Shown piece after piece: positions 33,108 to 42,367 of a DNA stretch of 64,000 nucleotides (its first letter is position 1; the number at the start of each line of letters is the position of its first letter). The DNA is from CALDTK01 sp045110575. GTDB taxonomy: Bacteria; Bacteroidota; Bacteroidia; Chitinophagales; Saprospiraceae. The notes under the pieces were generated by a model. The model was not told where the DNA came from and ran no database searches. It saw nothing but the letters and a program-made list of their open reading frames with translations. The translations under genes and the position numbers were made by a program. Where the stretch lies: NCBI GenBank assembly GCA_045110575.1, contig JBGCGF010000064.1, positions 1-64,000 on the forward strand, in the 5' to 3' direction.

Positions 33108-34766
33108 ATGCCTTCTATGAAAACCCATATCTCTATCACCTTTTGGACCCTTTGTGCACTGCTTACGGCTACCGTTTGTCAGGCACAACACTTGACCTTC
33201 GCAGACACGCTTAGAGGCGCACTACGACCAGAACGGCAGTGCTTTGACGTGACGTTTTACGACTTAGACATTGAACTCTTCCCTGAGAAGAAGTCAATTG
33301 CCGGAACAGTATCGATGCACTACATCGGGCAACTTGCCAGTGATACCATCCAAGTCGATCTCGCTCGTACGATGCAACTCTCGATGGTAACTCAACAAGG
33401 AAAAGTCCTAGGCTTTAGACGAGTGGAGGATGCAGTCTTTATTGGACTTGATCAACCCACTTGTTTTGGCGAAAGCGGAAACCTCGTGATGACCTATGAA
33501 GGCGAACCAGAAGCGGCCGAGAACCCTCCATGGGATGGCGGTTTTACTTGGAAAACGGATAGTCTTGGACGCGTTTGGGCGGGTGTCAGCTGTGAAGGTA
33601 TAGGTGCCTCCATTTGGTGGCCTAACAAGGATCACCTCAGCGATGAACCAGATAGTGTTAACGTTTCGCTTACCGTGCCTGACCCGTTGCGAGCAATTTC
33701 AAATGGTCAGTTCCGTGGTTCGGAGCGGCTAAGTAGTGGACGAACGCGCTACTCGTATGCCACCACCTACCCCATCAACAATTACAATGTCACCTTCTAC
33801 CTCGGTCATTACCTGAGCTTTCAGGACACGTTGTACGACGTTAGAAAGGGCGAGCCGCTAGAATTGCACTACTCTGTGCTTGACTATAACCTGGACAGAG
33901 CCAAAAGGCACTTTGAGCAGGTTAAACCCATGCTTCGTTGCTTCGGGGATGTGCTTGGGCCCTACCCTTTCTGGAAAGACGGCTACCGCCTTATTGAGGC
34001 GCCATACTTAGGCATGGAGCATCAAAGTGCAATTGCTTACGGCAACAATTATATGCGCGGCTATCGTGGAGGCATGATTCCGCCTGACATGAACTGGGAT
34101 TACCTCATCGTTCATGAATCAGGGCACGAGTATTTCGGAAATGCGCTAAGTGTGACAGACCACGGTGAGATGTGGATTCATGAAAGCTTCACGACGTATC
34201 TCGAAGCATTGTACGTTGAGTGCAGGTTCGGAAGGGCGGATTACGACAGGTATCTCCTCGGGCAACGCGGGTTCATCAAAAACGCGAAACCAATTATGGG
34301 GTTACCCCATGTCAATTTTGATGATTTTGGGAGCTCAGACCATTATTTCAAAGGGAGCTGGGTTCTTCACACGTGGAGAAGCGTCATTGGTGACGAGCAG
34401 TTCTTCCAGTTCTTAAAAGGCTTTTACGAGGCGTATGCCATTGGCTCTGTGACCACTGCAGACTTCTTCAACTACGTAGCGAACAATACGCAGGTTGAAG
34501 CGACGGAGCTAAATCCAACGATTTTCTGGCAACAGTATCTCTACCAGCCGACAATCCCAGTGCTGCATGTCGAGCAAAAAAGTACAGGAGAGACAATTGC
34601 CTACTTCTCAGATGTCTTACCTGGGTTTCAATTGCCGTTAACCGTAAACGGGAAGCGGATCGTAGTTAGCGACCGTGTAGCCGCTTATCCAATCAGTGAG
34701 AAAGCTTGGAAAACGTTTTACGCGCCCAACTACCTCATCAAGTTCGAAAGTCAACTAGGTCAGTAG
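33108..34766 (+). CDS. secreted M1 family metallopeptidase
   Basis: A 552-residue zinc aminopeptidase-family protein with a signal peptide ending VCQAQ (about residue 27). The zinc site is HESGH at 336-340, followed by 18 residues and the third ligand E359 in WIHESF, exactly the M1 pattern HExxH-(18)-E. The substrate-binding motif of M1 enzymes is replaced here by LGMEHQSAIAYGN, which matches the GMEN-type loop. It lacks the large C-terminal domain of PepN-type enzymes, as do many Bacteroidota M1 proteins. It probably trims peptides in the periplasm. A 13-bp word copy lies at 33464. Confidence 0.94.
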   Translation: MPSMKTHISITFWTLCALLTATVCQAQHLTFADTLRGALRPERQCFDVTFYDLDIELFPEKKSIAGTVSMHYIGQLASDTIQVDLARTMQLSMVTQQGKVLGFRRVEDAVFIGLDQPTCFGESGNLVMTYEGEPEAAENPPWDGGFTWKTDSLGRVWAGVSCEGIGASIWWPNKDHLSDEPDSVNVSLTVPDPLRAISNGQFRGSERLSSGRTRYSYATTYPINNYNVTFYLGHYLSFQDTLYDVRKGEPLELHYSVLDYNLDRAKRHFEQVKPMLRCFGDVLGPYPFWKDGYRLIEAPYLGMEHQSAIAYGNNYMRGYRGGMIPPDMNWDYLIVHESGHEYFGNALSVTDHGEMWIHESFTTYLEALYVECRFGRADYDRYLLGQRGFIKNAKPIMGLPHVNFDDFGSSDHYFKGSWVLHTWRSVIGDEQFFQFLKGFYEAYAIGSVTTADFFNYVANNTQVEATELNPTIFWQQYLYQPTIPVLHVEQKSTGETIAYFSDVLPGFQLPLTVNGKRIVVSDRVAAYPISEKAWKTFYAPNYLIKFESQLGQ

Positions 34767-34823
34767 AAACGCGGCCTTTGTAAGGGCCGATAGACCTTAA
34801 AGAACCCACAATAGTGGGCACAC

Positions 34824-34860
34824 AAAAAGCCTTCGTCGGAGAATCCAACGAAGGCTTTTT
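34824..34860. terminator. bidirectional terminator between M1 peptidase and rplS
   Basis: The arms AAAAAGCCTTCGT and ACGAAGGCTTTTT pair with one internal mismatch further in (CGGA/TCC). The A-run and T-run at the two ends let it work for both convergent genes. Confidence 0.88.
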
Positions 34861-34896
34861 AAGTGAAGTAGACTAACCACTTCTATGTCGCAGTGA

Positions 34897-35247
34897 CTAG
34901 TACTGAGACTTCTCGCGGATACGAGCCTTCTTACCAACGAGCTCGCGTAGGTAGAATAGACGTGCGCGACGAACCTTACCATGACGAAGCACCTTAATCG
35001 AATCGATGTTCGGGCTACTGAAAGGGAAGATACGCTCAACACCAACTCCGTTACTGATCTTACGAACAGTGAAAGTCTTAGTAGCTCCGTGGCCTTTTAT
35101 CTGAAGAACATCTCCACGATATTCCTGGATACGGAATTTGTCACCCTCTACAATCTTGTAGGCAACTATGATATTGTCGCCAGCGCGAAACTCGGGTAGA
35201 GTGTTCTCACGAGCATACTGGTCTTGTACGTACTTAACTGCGTCCAT
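34897..35247 (-). CDS. rplS: 50S ribosomal protein L19
   Basis: L19 of the large ribosomal subunit, 116 residues from ATG 35247 (MDAVKYVQDQYARE). The frame is open 48 bases further upstream, but that part contains the promoter element and is absent from L19. FRAGDNIIVAYKIVEGDKFRIQEYRG and the RRARLFYLRELVGKKARIRE tail are diagnostic. It is monocistronic here, with a TACCTTTG promoter and a shared terminator. Confidence 0.97.
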   Translation of the reverse strand: MDAVKYVQDQYARENTLPEFRAGDNIIVAYKIVEGDKFRIQEYRGDVLQIKGHGATKTFTVRKISNGVGVERIFPFSSPNIDSIKVLRHGKVRRARLFYLRELVGKKARIREKSQY

Positions 35248-35272
35248 CGGGTGATACTTTTTAAAAGCGCCG

Positions 35273-35280
35273 CAAAGGTA
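35273..35280 (-). promoter_or_regulatory. -7 promoter element TACCTTTG before rplS
   Basis: On the minus strand TACCTTTG lies 25 bases before the rplS ATG. It supports the short form of L19. Confidence 0.6.
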
Positions 35281-35336
35281 ATACGGTTTAGGCATTCCGC
35301 AAGTACCTATTTACGATTGTTAAATTCTCTTTTCAA

Positions 35337-37610
35337 CTACTCTACCAACGTCACATAGCCCGTGAGGGTCTCTGCGCCGTTAAGCCCTCTCAAATTCACG
35401 ATATAGAGATAGACTCCTGGCGGTGATTGACCACCATTACGCATGTTGCGTCCGTCCCAAGAAGCTTCAATATCTTCGGTTTCGAAGACAAGCTCACCCC
35501 AGCGGTTAAAGATTTGCATCTGAAACTCACTGATGTAACGTGTATATCCTGTCCCTCTAAACAACTCGTTCGTCCCGTCTCCGTTGGGTGTGAAAGCATT
35601 GGGAAGGAAATAGGTCTGAAAAGGGTTGATGTTTAAGAACTGAGTCGTTGAGTCTAGGCAACCATTGAGATGGCTGACAAGTAAGTCAATTTGAAAAGCT
35701 CCAGTATCTGGAAACGTAAAGACAGGATTTTCTTCTCTGCTAACCCCTAGGCTATCAAAAAACCACTGCCAACTCACTGCCTTCAAACTCTGATCGAAGA
35801 AAAAGACATTCGGATCTAGGATGTTAATCTCTTGAGGTGCGAAGCGAAACGAAGCCGTAGGGCTTTCAAGCACGCGGACAGGAACCGTGAGTTGTGTATC
35901 TACAAAACAGCCAAAAGGAGAAGTTGCACTCACGTACACGGGATATATTCCAGGCTCCGTATACACAAAGTTTGGATTGAGCTCGGTCGATGTATTGCCG
36001 TTCCCGAAATCCCAGAAGATGTCATAGTCGTCCGTCAGCAGTTCTAGTTCTTGTCGGAATAAGACTTCTGCTGGAGCGCAAGGGAGAGTATTGTCTAGAC
36101 TAACGAGCAATTCTGCGGGTGCTGGAAAATATTCCAGTATATCGCTATCCGAGAACAGACAACCATTATTGTCACGCACAGTGTGCGTGACGAATCTGCG
36201 ACCAGCTACATCATACCGATAGCTAGGGTTCTCTTCACTACTTCGATCTCCGTTACCAAAGTCCCAGTTGTACCGAACGATACTGTCTGCCTGAGAGGTT
36301 ACTGCTCCCATGAAGTCTACCGGCCCTTGAATGCAGGTATCATAAGAGAAGGTGAAATCAACTACAGTAGGAGGTGAAAGAACAATATTGAAGTAAGAGG
36401 TATCTGTACAGTCAAACCCAGGATTGGCAATCAACCGCCCTGGATAGCTGCCGTAATCAGGAAATTCAAGATCCAACGTACGAGCGGTCGAGGAAACATC
36501 GCCCACTGAGGTTCCCTGAATGAACCATTCGATTCCATCAATGAACGTGCGATCTGTCGAGATATCGACCAGCTCTACGAGCTTTTCACCACAAACGAGA
36601 ATGAGGTTAGGCGCAACACTGTCGACGCCACGCAGTGCTGTAACGTTAGCAGAAATCAATGGATCACATTCAACAATGTTGAACTGAAAATCCCTGTGCA
36701 CATAGCCTATTAGGTTACCATCGCGATATTCTTCCACGATAATGGCAAGTACAAACTGACCTGTCGTCTGCGGATTGACCTGAAGTAGCCCTGTGACAGG
36801 ATTGATGTTTATCACGGGATTACCTCCATCAACGGGACGTATCGGCGTAAATCCAGGAACAAATACAAGAGGTGTATACGGTGGTGGAGACTCTGGATTA
36901 GGGGCTATTCCTGTAAATAGATTCCGCCCAGCTCCTGATGTATTATTTCCTCCTCCATAGAAAGGCTCTCCAAGGCGGTAACGCAGCTCATCACCCTGAG
37001 CGTCTACTGCACTGTGATCAAATTGCAACAATGTATTTGCACAGATTACAATTGGAGGAAACGAAATAAATTCTGGAGAAGAATTACACGTTTGCTGCGC
37101 TGTAGGCGAGATTTCTACTAGGTACGTAGCACCTGCATCATCAGGACGTACGATATTCGAGATGGTCCCGTTACGACAACAACGTTGATACGAGACGGTA
37201 TAGGTCTCATTCGATATCGGTAGATCAATTTGAGTAGTGTATACGCCACTCTCAACGCACACGTCGGGAGGATAAATGACACATGGATTGTCTAAATCGA
37301 CCGGAAGCCTCGTTATGACAAGATCACTTCCAAAGATCGGATAGACATTAAAAAGATCGTCCCCTTGAAAAATAGACATCTCAAACGGTGTTTGAGAACC
37401 TGGTCCAGAATCAAAAAGAGCTCCATTGCCAAAGCAATCTCGATAGAGGAATACTTTGATTTCGTACGTTCTGGTGGTCGCATTTGGTTGCCCTATGCAT
37501 TCATAGGTAATCTCGCCCCCGACAATGTGTCTGGCGAATAACGCATCTACTGAACTCACCAAAACGAGTAGCAACAAAAGCTTAGCAAAAATTCTATACC
37601 GTGTTCGCAT
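35337..37610 (-). CDS. PKD-repeat surface protein with T9SS type B (gliding motility-associated) C-terminal domain
   Basis: A 757-residue exported protein with a signal peptide (residues 1-26). The N-terminal 330 residues are a beta-rich domain rich in cysteine (HIVGGEITYECIG, YQRCCRNG). At least two PKD domains follow (NWDFGNGDRSSEENPSYRYD; FWDFGNGNTSTELNPNFVY), with a third related one (WQWFFDSLGVSREENP). The last 90 residues are the CHU_C/gliding-motility-associated domain (FLPNAFTPNGDGTNELF, FNRWGELVFE), the type B signal for the type IX system. It is probably a surface adhesin or structural protein. The gene is divergent from the tsaC-like gene. Confidence 0.94.
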   Translation of the reverse strand: MRTRYRIFAKLLLLLVLVSSVDALFARHIVGGEITYECIGQPNATTRTYEIKVFLYRDCFGNGALFDSGPGSQTPFEMSIFQGDDLFNVYPIFGSDLVITRLPVDLDNPCVIYPPDVCVESGVYTTQIDLPISNETYTVSYQRCCRNGTISNIVRPDDAGATYLVEISPTAQQTCNSSPEFISFPPIVICANTLLQFDHSAVDAQGDELRYRLGEPFYGGGNNTSGAGRNLFTGIAPNPESPPPYTPLVFVPGFTPIRPVDGGNPVININPVTGLLQVNPQTTGQFVLAIIVEEYRDGNLIGYVHRDFQFNIVECDPLISANVTALRGVDSVAPNLILVCGEKLVELVDISTDRTFIDGIEWFIQGTSVGDVSSTARTLDLEFPDYGSYPGRLIANPGFDCTDTSYFNIVLSPPTVVDFTFSYDTCIQGPVDFMGAVTSQADSIVRYNWDFGNGDRSSEENPSYRYDVAGRRFVTHTVRDNNGCLFSDSDILEYFPAPAELLVSLDNTLPCAPAEVLFRQELELLTDDYDIFWDFGNGNTSTELNPNFVYTEPGIYPVYVSATSPFGCFVDTQLTVPVRVLESPTASFRFAPQEINILDPNVFFFDQSLKAVSWQWFFDSLGVSREENPVFTFPDTGAFQIDLLVSHLNGCLDSTTQFLNINPFQTYFLPNAFTPNGDGTNELFRGTGYTRYISEFQMQIFNRWGELVFETEDIEASWDGRNMRNGGQSPPGVYLYIVNLRGLNGAETLTGYVTLVE

Positions 37611-37737
37611 ACGAAGAGGGAAGTTAACAGTGTTAACGCTATTGCAGGGTCAAAACGTTGTGTGCGATCAGAATTTTGTCCGCCACCTGCTTTTCTTTTT
37701 ACTTGCGCTTACAAAATATGACAACACCTTGAACGAT

Positions 37738-38298
37738 ATGTTTCAATTAGGAGAGACTCTCTCCGCCCTCGAAGCTGGAAAAATGATCCTCTACCCTACT
37801 GATACCGTATGGGGCCTGGGTTGTGATGCTTCAAATCCTGCGGCTATTCAAAAAATTCTCCAATTCAAAGAGCGACTTACCGGTGCAGGACTTATCTGTA
37901 TGGTCGATTCCGTTGAAATGCTTGAAACCTATACAGGAGAGATACATCCGCGACTCAAAACGCTGCTTTCTCATCACACTAGGCCGCTGACCGTAATCTA
38001 CGAGCACGTACAAGGTCTACCCCAAGAGCTGCTTGCAGCCGATGGATCGTGTGCAATACGCATCACTGAAGATGTCTATTGCAAGGCCCTTATTGGATCT
38101 TTTGGCAAACCAATCACTTCAACGTCTGCCAATAAAAAAGGAGAACCGTTCCCTTCACATTTTGGAGCCGTAAGTTCGGAAGTCATTAGAGCTGTAGATC
38201 ACGTCGTCCGTTACCGACAACGTGAAAAATCCGATGCACAACCAAGTATCATCGCTCGGTGGACCAAGCAGAATGAAATAGAACCCATCCGAGAGTGA
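37738..38298 (+). CDS. tsaC: L-threonylcarbamoyladenylate synthase (Sua5/YrdC family)
   Basis: A 186-residue YrdC-domain enzyme that makes threonylcarbamoyl-AMP for the t6A37 modification of ANN-decoding tRNAs. The motifs YPTDTVWGLGCDASN, LTVIYE and KPITSTSANKKGEP are diagnostic. I start at ATG 37738 (MFQLGETLSALEAG); the frame is open upstream to 37525, but that part overlaps the divergent gene's 5' end. The following gene overlaps the stop codon by 4 bases. Confidence 0.9.
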   Translation: MFQLGETLSALEAGKMILYPTDTVWGLGCDASNPAAIQKILQFKERLTGAGLICMVDSVEMLETYTGEIHPRLKTLLSHHTRPLTVIYEHVQGLPQELLAADGSCAIRITEDVYCKALIGSFGKPITSTSANKKGEPFPSHFGAVSSEVIRAVDHVVRYRQREKSDAQPSIIARWTKQNEIEPIRE

Positions 38299-39716
38299 AA
38301 CCTACCGAATTCGACCCAAGAAATGGTTCTTTAGAACTCACCTTCACAGATGGGACCTCCTATTCTGTGGACCTAAAGAAGAAATACCATCGAGAAGACG
38401 CTTTTTACGTCGATCTCTACTGGGAAGATTTCAAAGCAGGTTCTACGCTTAGCCTTGCCTTACATCCAAAAGCAGAAGACCTCACACTAAGCTCATGTAA
38501 GCTCGTTTGGCCTTTAGAAGAGGACTTTCCGAGCGAAGTATTGACGCAAGGCTTTGTGCATCCGCAGCAAGCCTCATGGTCGAGCACGAAAGTATCCGAC
38601 AAGACTCCCGGCTTTTGGAAAAAGCGGGCCATACAAAAAATGAATGGCTATGATCCACTACCCCACCCGGCTACAGCCAAGGGTAGTTACCAGTCTGTTG
38701 CCTTGCGAGACAAGCATCAAACAGTTGAGATTAGTAGTACCGATGAATCAGCTGCATTGACCGTTTTTTCGCTATCGCCAGACGAGGGTTCACTCACCGC
38801 TGAAAACCAATCTGAAGGCTATCAATTGCGCCATTCTTTCCCAGCGTTCGAACTTAAATTTCAAAAATCTAGCGCTCGGAATAAGACCAGAAAAGCGTCT
38901 TCTTCACGAGTTCTATCGCTAGCTATATCATCTGAATGGGTGCGGCATTCGACCTTTAATGTACTTGTTACTAGTAGTTTCGTTGAAGAAGCGAGGGTCA
39001 AGAACCTCGTACTTCAGCGACACGAGAGCCCTTGTCCAGGGCAGGCAAGTTTTGACGAAAGGCTTTATTCAGCTTTCGCCAAAACCTGCTCTGACGCAAA
39101 CATTACCGCCGGGATCACTTTAAGCCCGTTTGTAGTTCCTGAAGGCGAAGCGTCCGTTGGAATACAAGTTCTTCAGGAGAAAACTCTCAGACGCTGGTCG
39201 CCAAGTCTAGGCAAATGGGTGCATCCGATCGACGTCAGCATAGAAGAGTCAATGCAGAGCTGTGAACAGCACCTCTTACGTTACTTCAGGATGGGTTTTC
39301 GCTTTTTCATACTGCAAGACATCGCGCTTTCCTTGCACGATGGTGCAGGCGACTCTACGACTGGACAGCAACTTCACCAACGTATAGACCTACTACGAAG
39401 AATCTTGCCTGGAGCAACGGTTATACTCGGAGACCTTTGCTCGTCAGAGGCCTTTGCTGGCTTCCAAGGATTCGTGGGGGAGAGTCCTTCCCGCAATCAA
39501 CTTCCTAGACTTGCGCGCTTTGCCGAACTAGGCACTATTCCATTTGCACTAGGAAAGTTGGCGCCATTCCGAATACCGTCTCAGACCTTCGCAGCATCAC
39601 GAGATGCTGCATCAACGGAGAAACATGAAATGCTTGATTTCTCGGATCGGACCCCAGATGATACGATATGGACTGCCTTAGAATCTACCCTAGGGAAAGA
39701 GAGTTATCCTCGCTAG
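38295..39716 (+). CDS. protein of unknown function, translationally coupled to tsaC
   Basis: A 473-residue protein starting with GTG that overlaps the tsaC stop (GTGA), so it is probably translated by coupling. No family is recognised. The N-terminal half is beta-rich. The C-terminal half (about 250-470) has a pattern recalling TIM-barrel sugar hydrolases of the alpha-galactosidase group (ITAGITLSPFVV, then MGFRFFILQD, then GATVILGDLC). I see no conserved catalytic aspartate pair, so this is only a structural guess. No signal peptide is visible. It carries a 13-bp word copy at 39072. Confidence 0.7.
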   Translation: MKPTEFDPRNGSLELTFTDGTSYSVDLKKKYHREDAFYVDLYWEDFKAGSTLSLALHPKAEDLTLSSCKLVWPLEEDFPSEVLTQGFVHPQQASWSSTKVSDKTPGFWKKRAIQKMNGYDPLPHPATAKGSYQSVALRDKHQTVEISSTDESAALTVFSLSPDEGSLTAENQSEGYQLRHSFPAFELKFQKSSARNKTRKASSSRVLSLAISSEWVRHSTFNVLVTSSFVEEARVKNLVLQRHESPCPGQASFDERLYSAFAKTCSDANITAGITLSPFVVPEGEASVGIQVLQEKTLRRWSPSLGKWVHPIDVSIEESMQSCEQHLLRYFRMGFRFFILQDIALSLHDGAGDSTTGQQLHQRIDLLRRILPGATVILGDLCSSEAFAGFQGFVGESPSRNQLPRLARFAELGTIPFALGKLAPFRIPSQTFAASRDAASTEKHEMLDFSDRTPDDTIWTALESTLGKESYPR

Positions 39717-39734
39717 TCAGTCAGAAGATCCAAT

Positions 39735-41315
39735 TCAACCGTTCTGGCGAGCGATCAACTGCGTACCGAGTACTGCCTTTAACGCTTCTTGAACGAACGG
39801 ATCTTGCCCCAAACGCAAACGATTCGCTGCTGCTTGGCCTTCCGTTTTCCTTCTAAGCGCGATCCGAATCTCCGCTTCTACCTCATTTCGATAGTAACTC
39901 CACTGATCGGAGTTGAAGGTAATTCCATTCGCCTTGAGTGACGCTTGATAATCGGAAAGAAGATCCTCGATACTTGTGCCGCTATTCGCAGTCTCAACGC
40001 CCTCAAACACGAAGTGATCCAGCACTTCTCGCGCTTTCCCAAAATTCGGCTCAGCGATGTGGCTCACGGCTGCGACTTCAATATCTGGAGAGATCCCACT
40101 GCCGCTGAATACAGAACGACCTGCGGCGGTAACATACTGTTTTGGCGAAAGCTGATCAAGACTATCAAAGCCTGCACGGTATGCTCCGAGGTCTTCATAA
40201 TCTCGCTGAATAGAACGACCAGAAGGAGTAAAATACCGAGCTACAGTAATGTGCAAGGCTCCTCCATTTTTGAGTGGATAGAGTTCTTGGACTAAGCCTT
40301 TTCCAAACGAACGCTCACCGACGACCACTCCCCTGTCCCAATCTTGAACGGCCCCTGCTAGAATTTCACTTGCAGAAGCAGTTCCGTTATCTATGATCAC
40401 AGAGACATTTTCTACGCTAAAAAAGACACGCCCTGAAGCGTTATAGTCTTTTCGCGGACTGTGTTCTCCTTCTGTAAAGACCATTAATTGACCTTCTTCA
40501 GGAAACAGCTGACTCAACACGTTCACTGCTTCTTGCAAATAACCTCCACTGTTACCTCTCAAGTCGATAACAAGGTGCTTAGCTGCAGAGTCTTGCACCA
40601 AGCGCTCGACTTGTTGCATGAATTGCTGATAGGTATCGGTTGCAAACTGACGTATGTGAACGTAGGCGACCTCCTTATCCAGAAGAATACCTTCACTCAC
40701 TGTTGGAACGATCATCTCACTAGGAGAGACCGTTACAGGTAACAGCTCTCCCTCCCCAGGTCGATAGACTTGGAGTTGAATAGCACCTTTAGGAAGAGAT
40801 TTGAGGATTGCCTTTACGGTCGAGAGCGATCGTCCATCGCCACTGACAATAGAGTCCGCAATCGAAATAATACGATCATACGGCTGCACACCAGCTTTTG
40901 AAGCGGGGCTTTCAGGGATCGCACTCACAATCGTGACTGAATCTCGAATCATGAGAACGTCTACGCCGATACCCGTCGTGGTTCCATTGAGTTGCTCTTT
41001 ATGAGCGGCAAGCTTAGTCGGGGAGATGTAGCTAGAATGCGGATCAAGTTCAGCGAGAAGATTATTGACCGCACCATCAACTATGGCCTCACGGTCTACG
41101 TCATCAACATATTTCGCTTCGATATAGCGGAGGATTTCTTCAATCGAACCGATTCCGTTGCTATTGGTGAGATTATCATCGACTTCGGTAATCTCCATGG
41201 CCGGAGCAGCAGATTGCTCGAGGGTAACCCCTACGAGCAGCCCTACAACCAATAAACCAGCACCAGCGAGTGGCAACCAAATAAACCAAGAAGGACGCTT
41301 TTGAGCTTTGAACAT
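39735..41315 (-). CDS. C-terminal processing peptidase, S41 family, with PDZ domain
   Basis: A 526-residue protease with an N-terminal membrane anchor (about residues 9-30). Residues about 95-185 are a PDZ domain (GIGVDVLMIRDSVTIVSAI...GVQPYDRI). The S41 domain has VIDLRGNSGGYL, the catalytic serine S314 in NGTASASEIL and the general-base lysine K339 in SFGKGLVQ, with the usual spacing of 25. It cleaves C-terminal tails of envelope proteins, as CtpA or Tsp do. The C-terminus is a helical extension. A 13-bp word copy lies at 40140. Confidence 0.95.
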   Translation of the reverse strand: MFKAQKRPSWFIWLPLAGAGLLVVGLLVGVTLEQSAAPAMEITEVDDNLTNSNGIGSIEEILRYIEAKYVDDVDREAIVDGAVNNLLAELDPHSSYISPTKLAAHKEQLNGTTTGIGVDVLMIRDSVTIVSAIPESPASKAGVQPYDRIISIADSIVSGDGRSLSTVKAILKSLPKGAIQLQVYRPGEGELLPVTVSPSEMIVPTVSEGILLDKEVAYVHIRQFATDTYQQFMQQVERLVQDSAAKHLVIDLRGNSGGYLQEAVNVLSQLFPEEGQLMVFTEGEHSPRKDYNASGRVFFSVENVSVIIDNGTASASEILAGAVQDWDRGVVVGERSFGKGLVQELYPLKNGGALHITVARYFTPSGRSIQRDYEDLGAYRAGFDSLDQLSPKQYVTAAGRSVFSGSGISPDIEVAAVSHIAEPNFGKAREVLDHFVFEGVETANSGTSIEDLLSDYQASLKANGITFNSDQWSYYRNEVEAEIRIALRRKTEGQAAANRLRLGQDPFVQEALKAVLGTQLIARQNG

Positions 41316-41434
41316 GAAGTGAGGCTATCTAAAAGACAAATATGCGGAACAGCGAGCGACTCGCGTACGTAATAAATGGTCTTGTCAGAAGGTTTTCCAT
41401 CTGGCGTGGCTTGGTTATTGACCAAAAAGTAAAT

Positions 41435-42340
41435 ATGGTGTTTTGCCGAACAGGTATTATTGTTCTTGTAGCCCTGCTAAGTGTAGGGTTTGCGAACGCT
41501 AGCACCGTGCCTAGTGACACGCTAATGCCCTCGGGCATTTCGTATGTCGGGTACCGCATTTACATTCGAAATGTTAGTGTTGTCAAACAAAAAGGTAAGG
41601 AATTCCTACTTCGGATGGAGGTTGTGAATACCGGTAAGCGTCCGATTTCATTTGGACCGGGCTTTCCTGCGCGCTACTTACAAACTCGTTTTGACGAAAG
41701 TCTAAAGGCTTCAGGCTTACTCCCACTTGGGCCCCAAATCCGAGAAGGATTGCTCAATACGAGAGAATCTATGGATGTTGGCGCCTGGAACAAGGATGTT
41801 GAATTACTTGTCCGTTCCGATGTCGAGATCAAGTATGAAAAGCTGAGTAGAGACAATTTCGAGCGTGTTTCATCTACGATTCAGCGCCGCCCTTCTACTT
41901 CGAGTCGAGCTGCACAAGCGCAGAAAGATGCTTCCGCCAAAACCCCTTCTGACTGTATTGACCTTACTCTTTCAGAAGTAAAAGTCCTCCAACAAAATAA
42001 GAAGACCGCGATGGTCCAACTCACGATTACAAATAGTGGATCGACGGACTTCCCTCTCGACAATGTTGACGAAGGGTTGAGTCTAACAATGTTTGTGAGC
42101 GGATCGCCTCGACTATCTAGCTCTTCTAAGCGAATTGAGCAGATTAATCTAGCGGATCGCCTCAAAGCGCAAGGTCAGGCGGCCTTAGCAAAAGGCGAGA
42201 ACATCGTACTTCTTGAACGCGTGGATGTCTCAAAAGCCACACGCTATACGGCGGTTCTCATTGCCCAACTGGACAGTGGGCAGGTGCTTTCTGAGTGCAG
42301 CGAAACCAATAATGAGACACACGCATTGCTTTTCGATTAG
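41435..42340 (+). CDS. secreted protein of unknown function with CARDB-like beta domains
   Basis: About 301 residues from ATG 41435, where a signal peptide begins (MVFCRTGIIVLVALLSVGFANA); the frame is open from 41342 without one. Two beta-sandwich segments are visible, each with a (VV/TI)NTGxxPI-like or TITNSGSTDFPL strand as in CARDB/DUF11-type domains. A Ser/Arg/Ala-rich linker near residue 170 joins them. No catalytic motif. The gene is divergent from the S41 protease. Confidence 0.7.
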   Translation: MVFCRTGIIVLVALLSVGFANASTVPSDTLMPSGISYVGYRIYIRNVSVVKQKGKEFLLRMEVVNTGKRPISFGPGFPARYLQTRFDESLKASGLLPLGPQIREGLLNTRESMDVGAWNKDVELLVRSDVEIKYEKLSRDNFERVSSTIQRRPSTSSRAAQAQKDASAKTPSDCIDLTLSEVKVLQQNKKTAMVQLTITNSGSTDFPLDNVDEGLSLTMFVSGSPRLSSSSKRIEQINLADRLKAQGQAALAKGENIVLLERVDVSKATRYTAVLIAQLDSGQVLSECSETNNETHALLFD

Positions 42341-42354
42341 AAGAGCAATGCGTG
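42320..42354. terminator. hairpin terminator between convergent genes, overlapping a stop codon
   Basis: CACGCATTGCTTTTC pairs with GAAGAGCAATGCGTG over 15 bp with one G-T wobble and a 5-base loop (GATTA). The stop codon of the CARDB-like gene falls at the loop. It lies between convergent genes and can serve both, although no long T-run follows. Confidence 0.75.
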
Positions 42355-42367
42355 CATCAAAAGCGTT

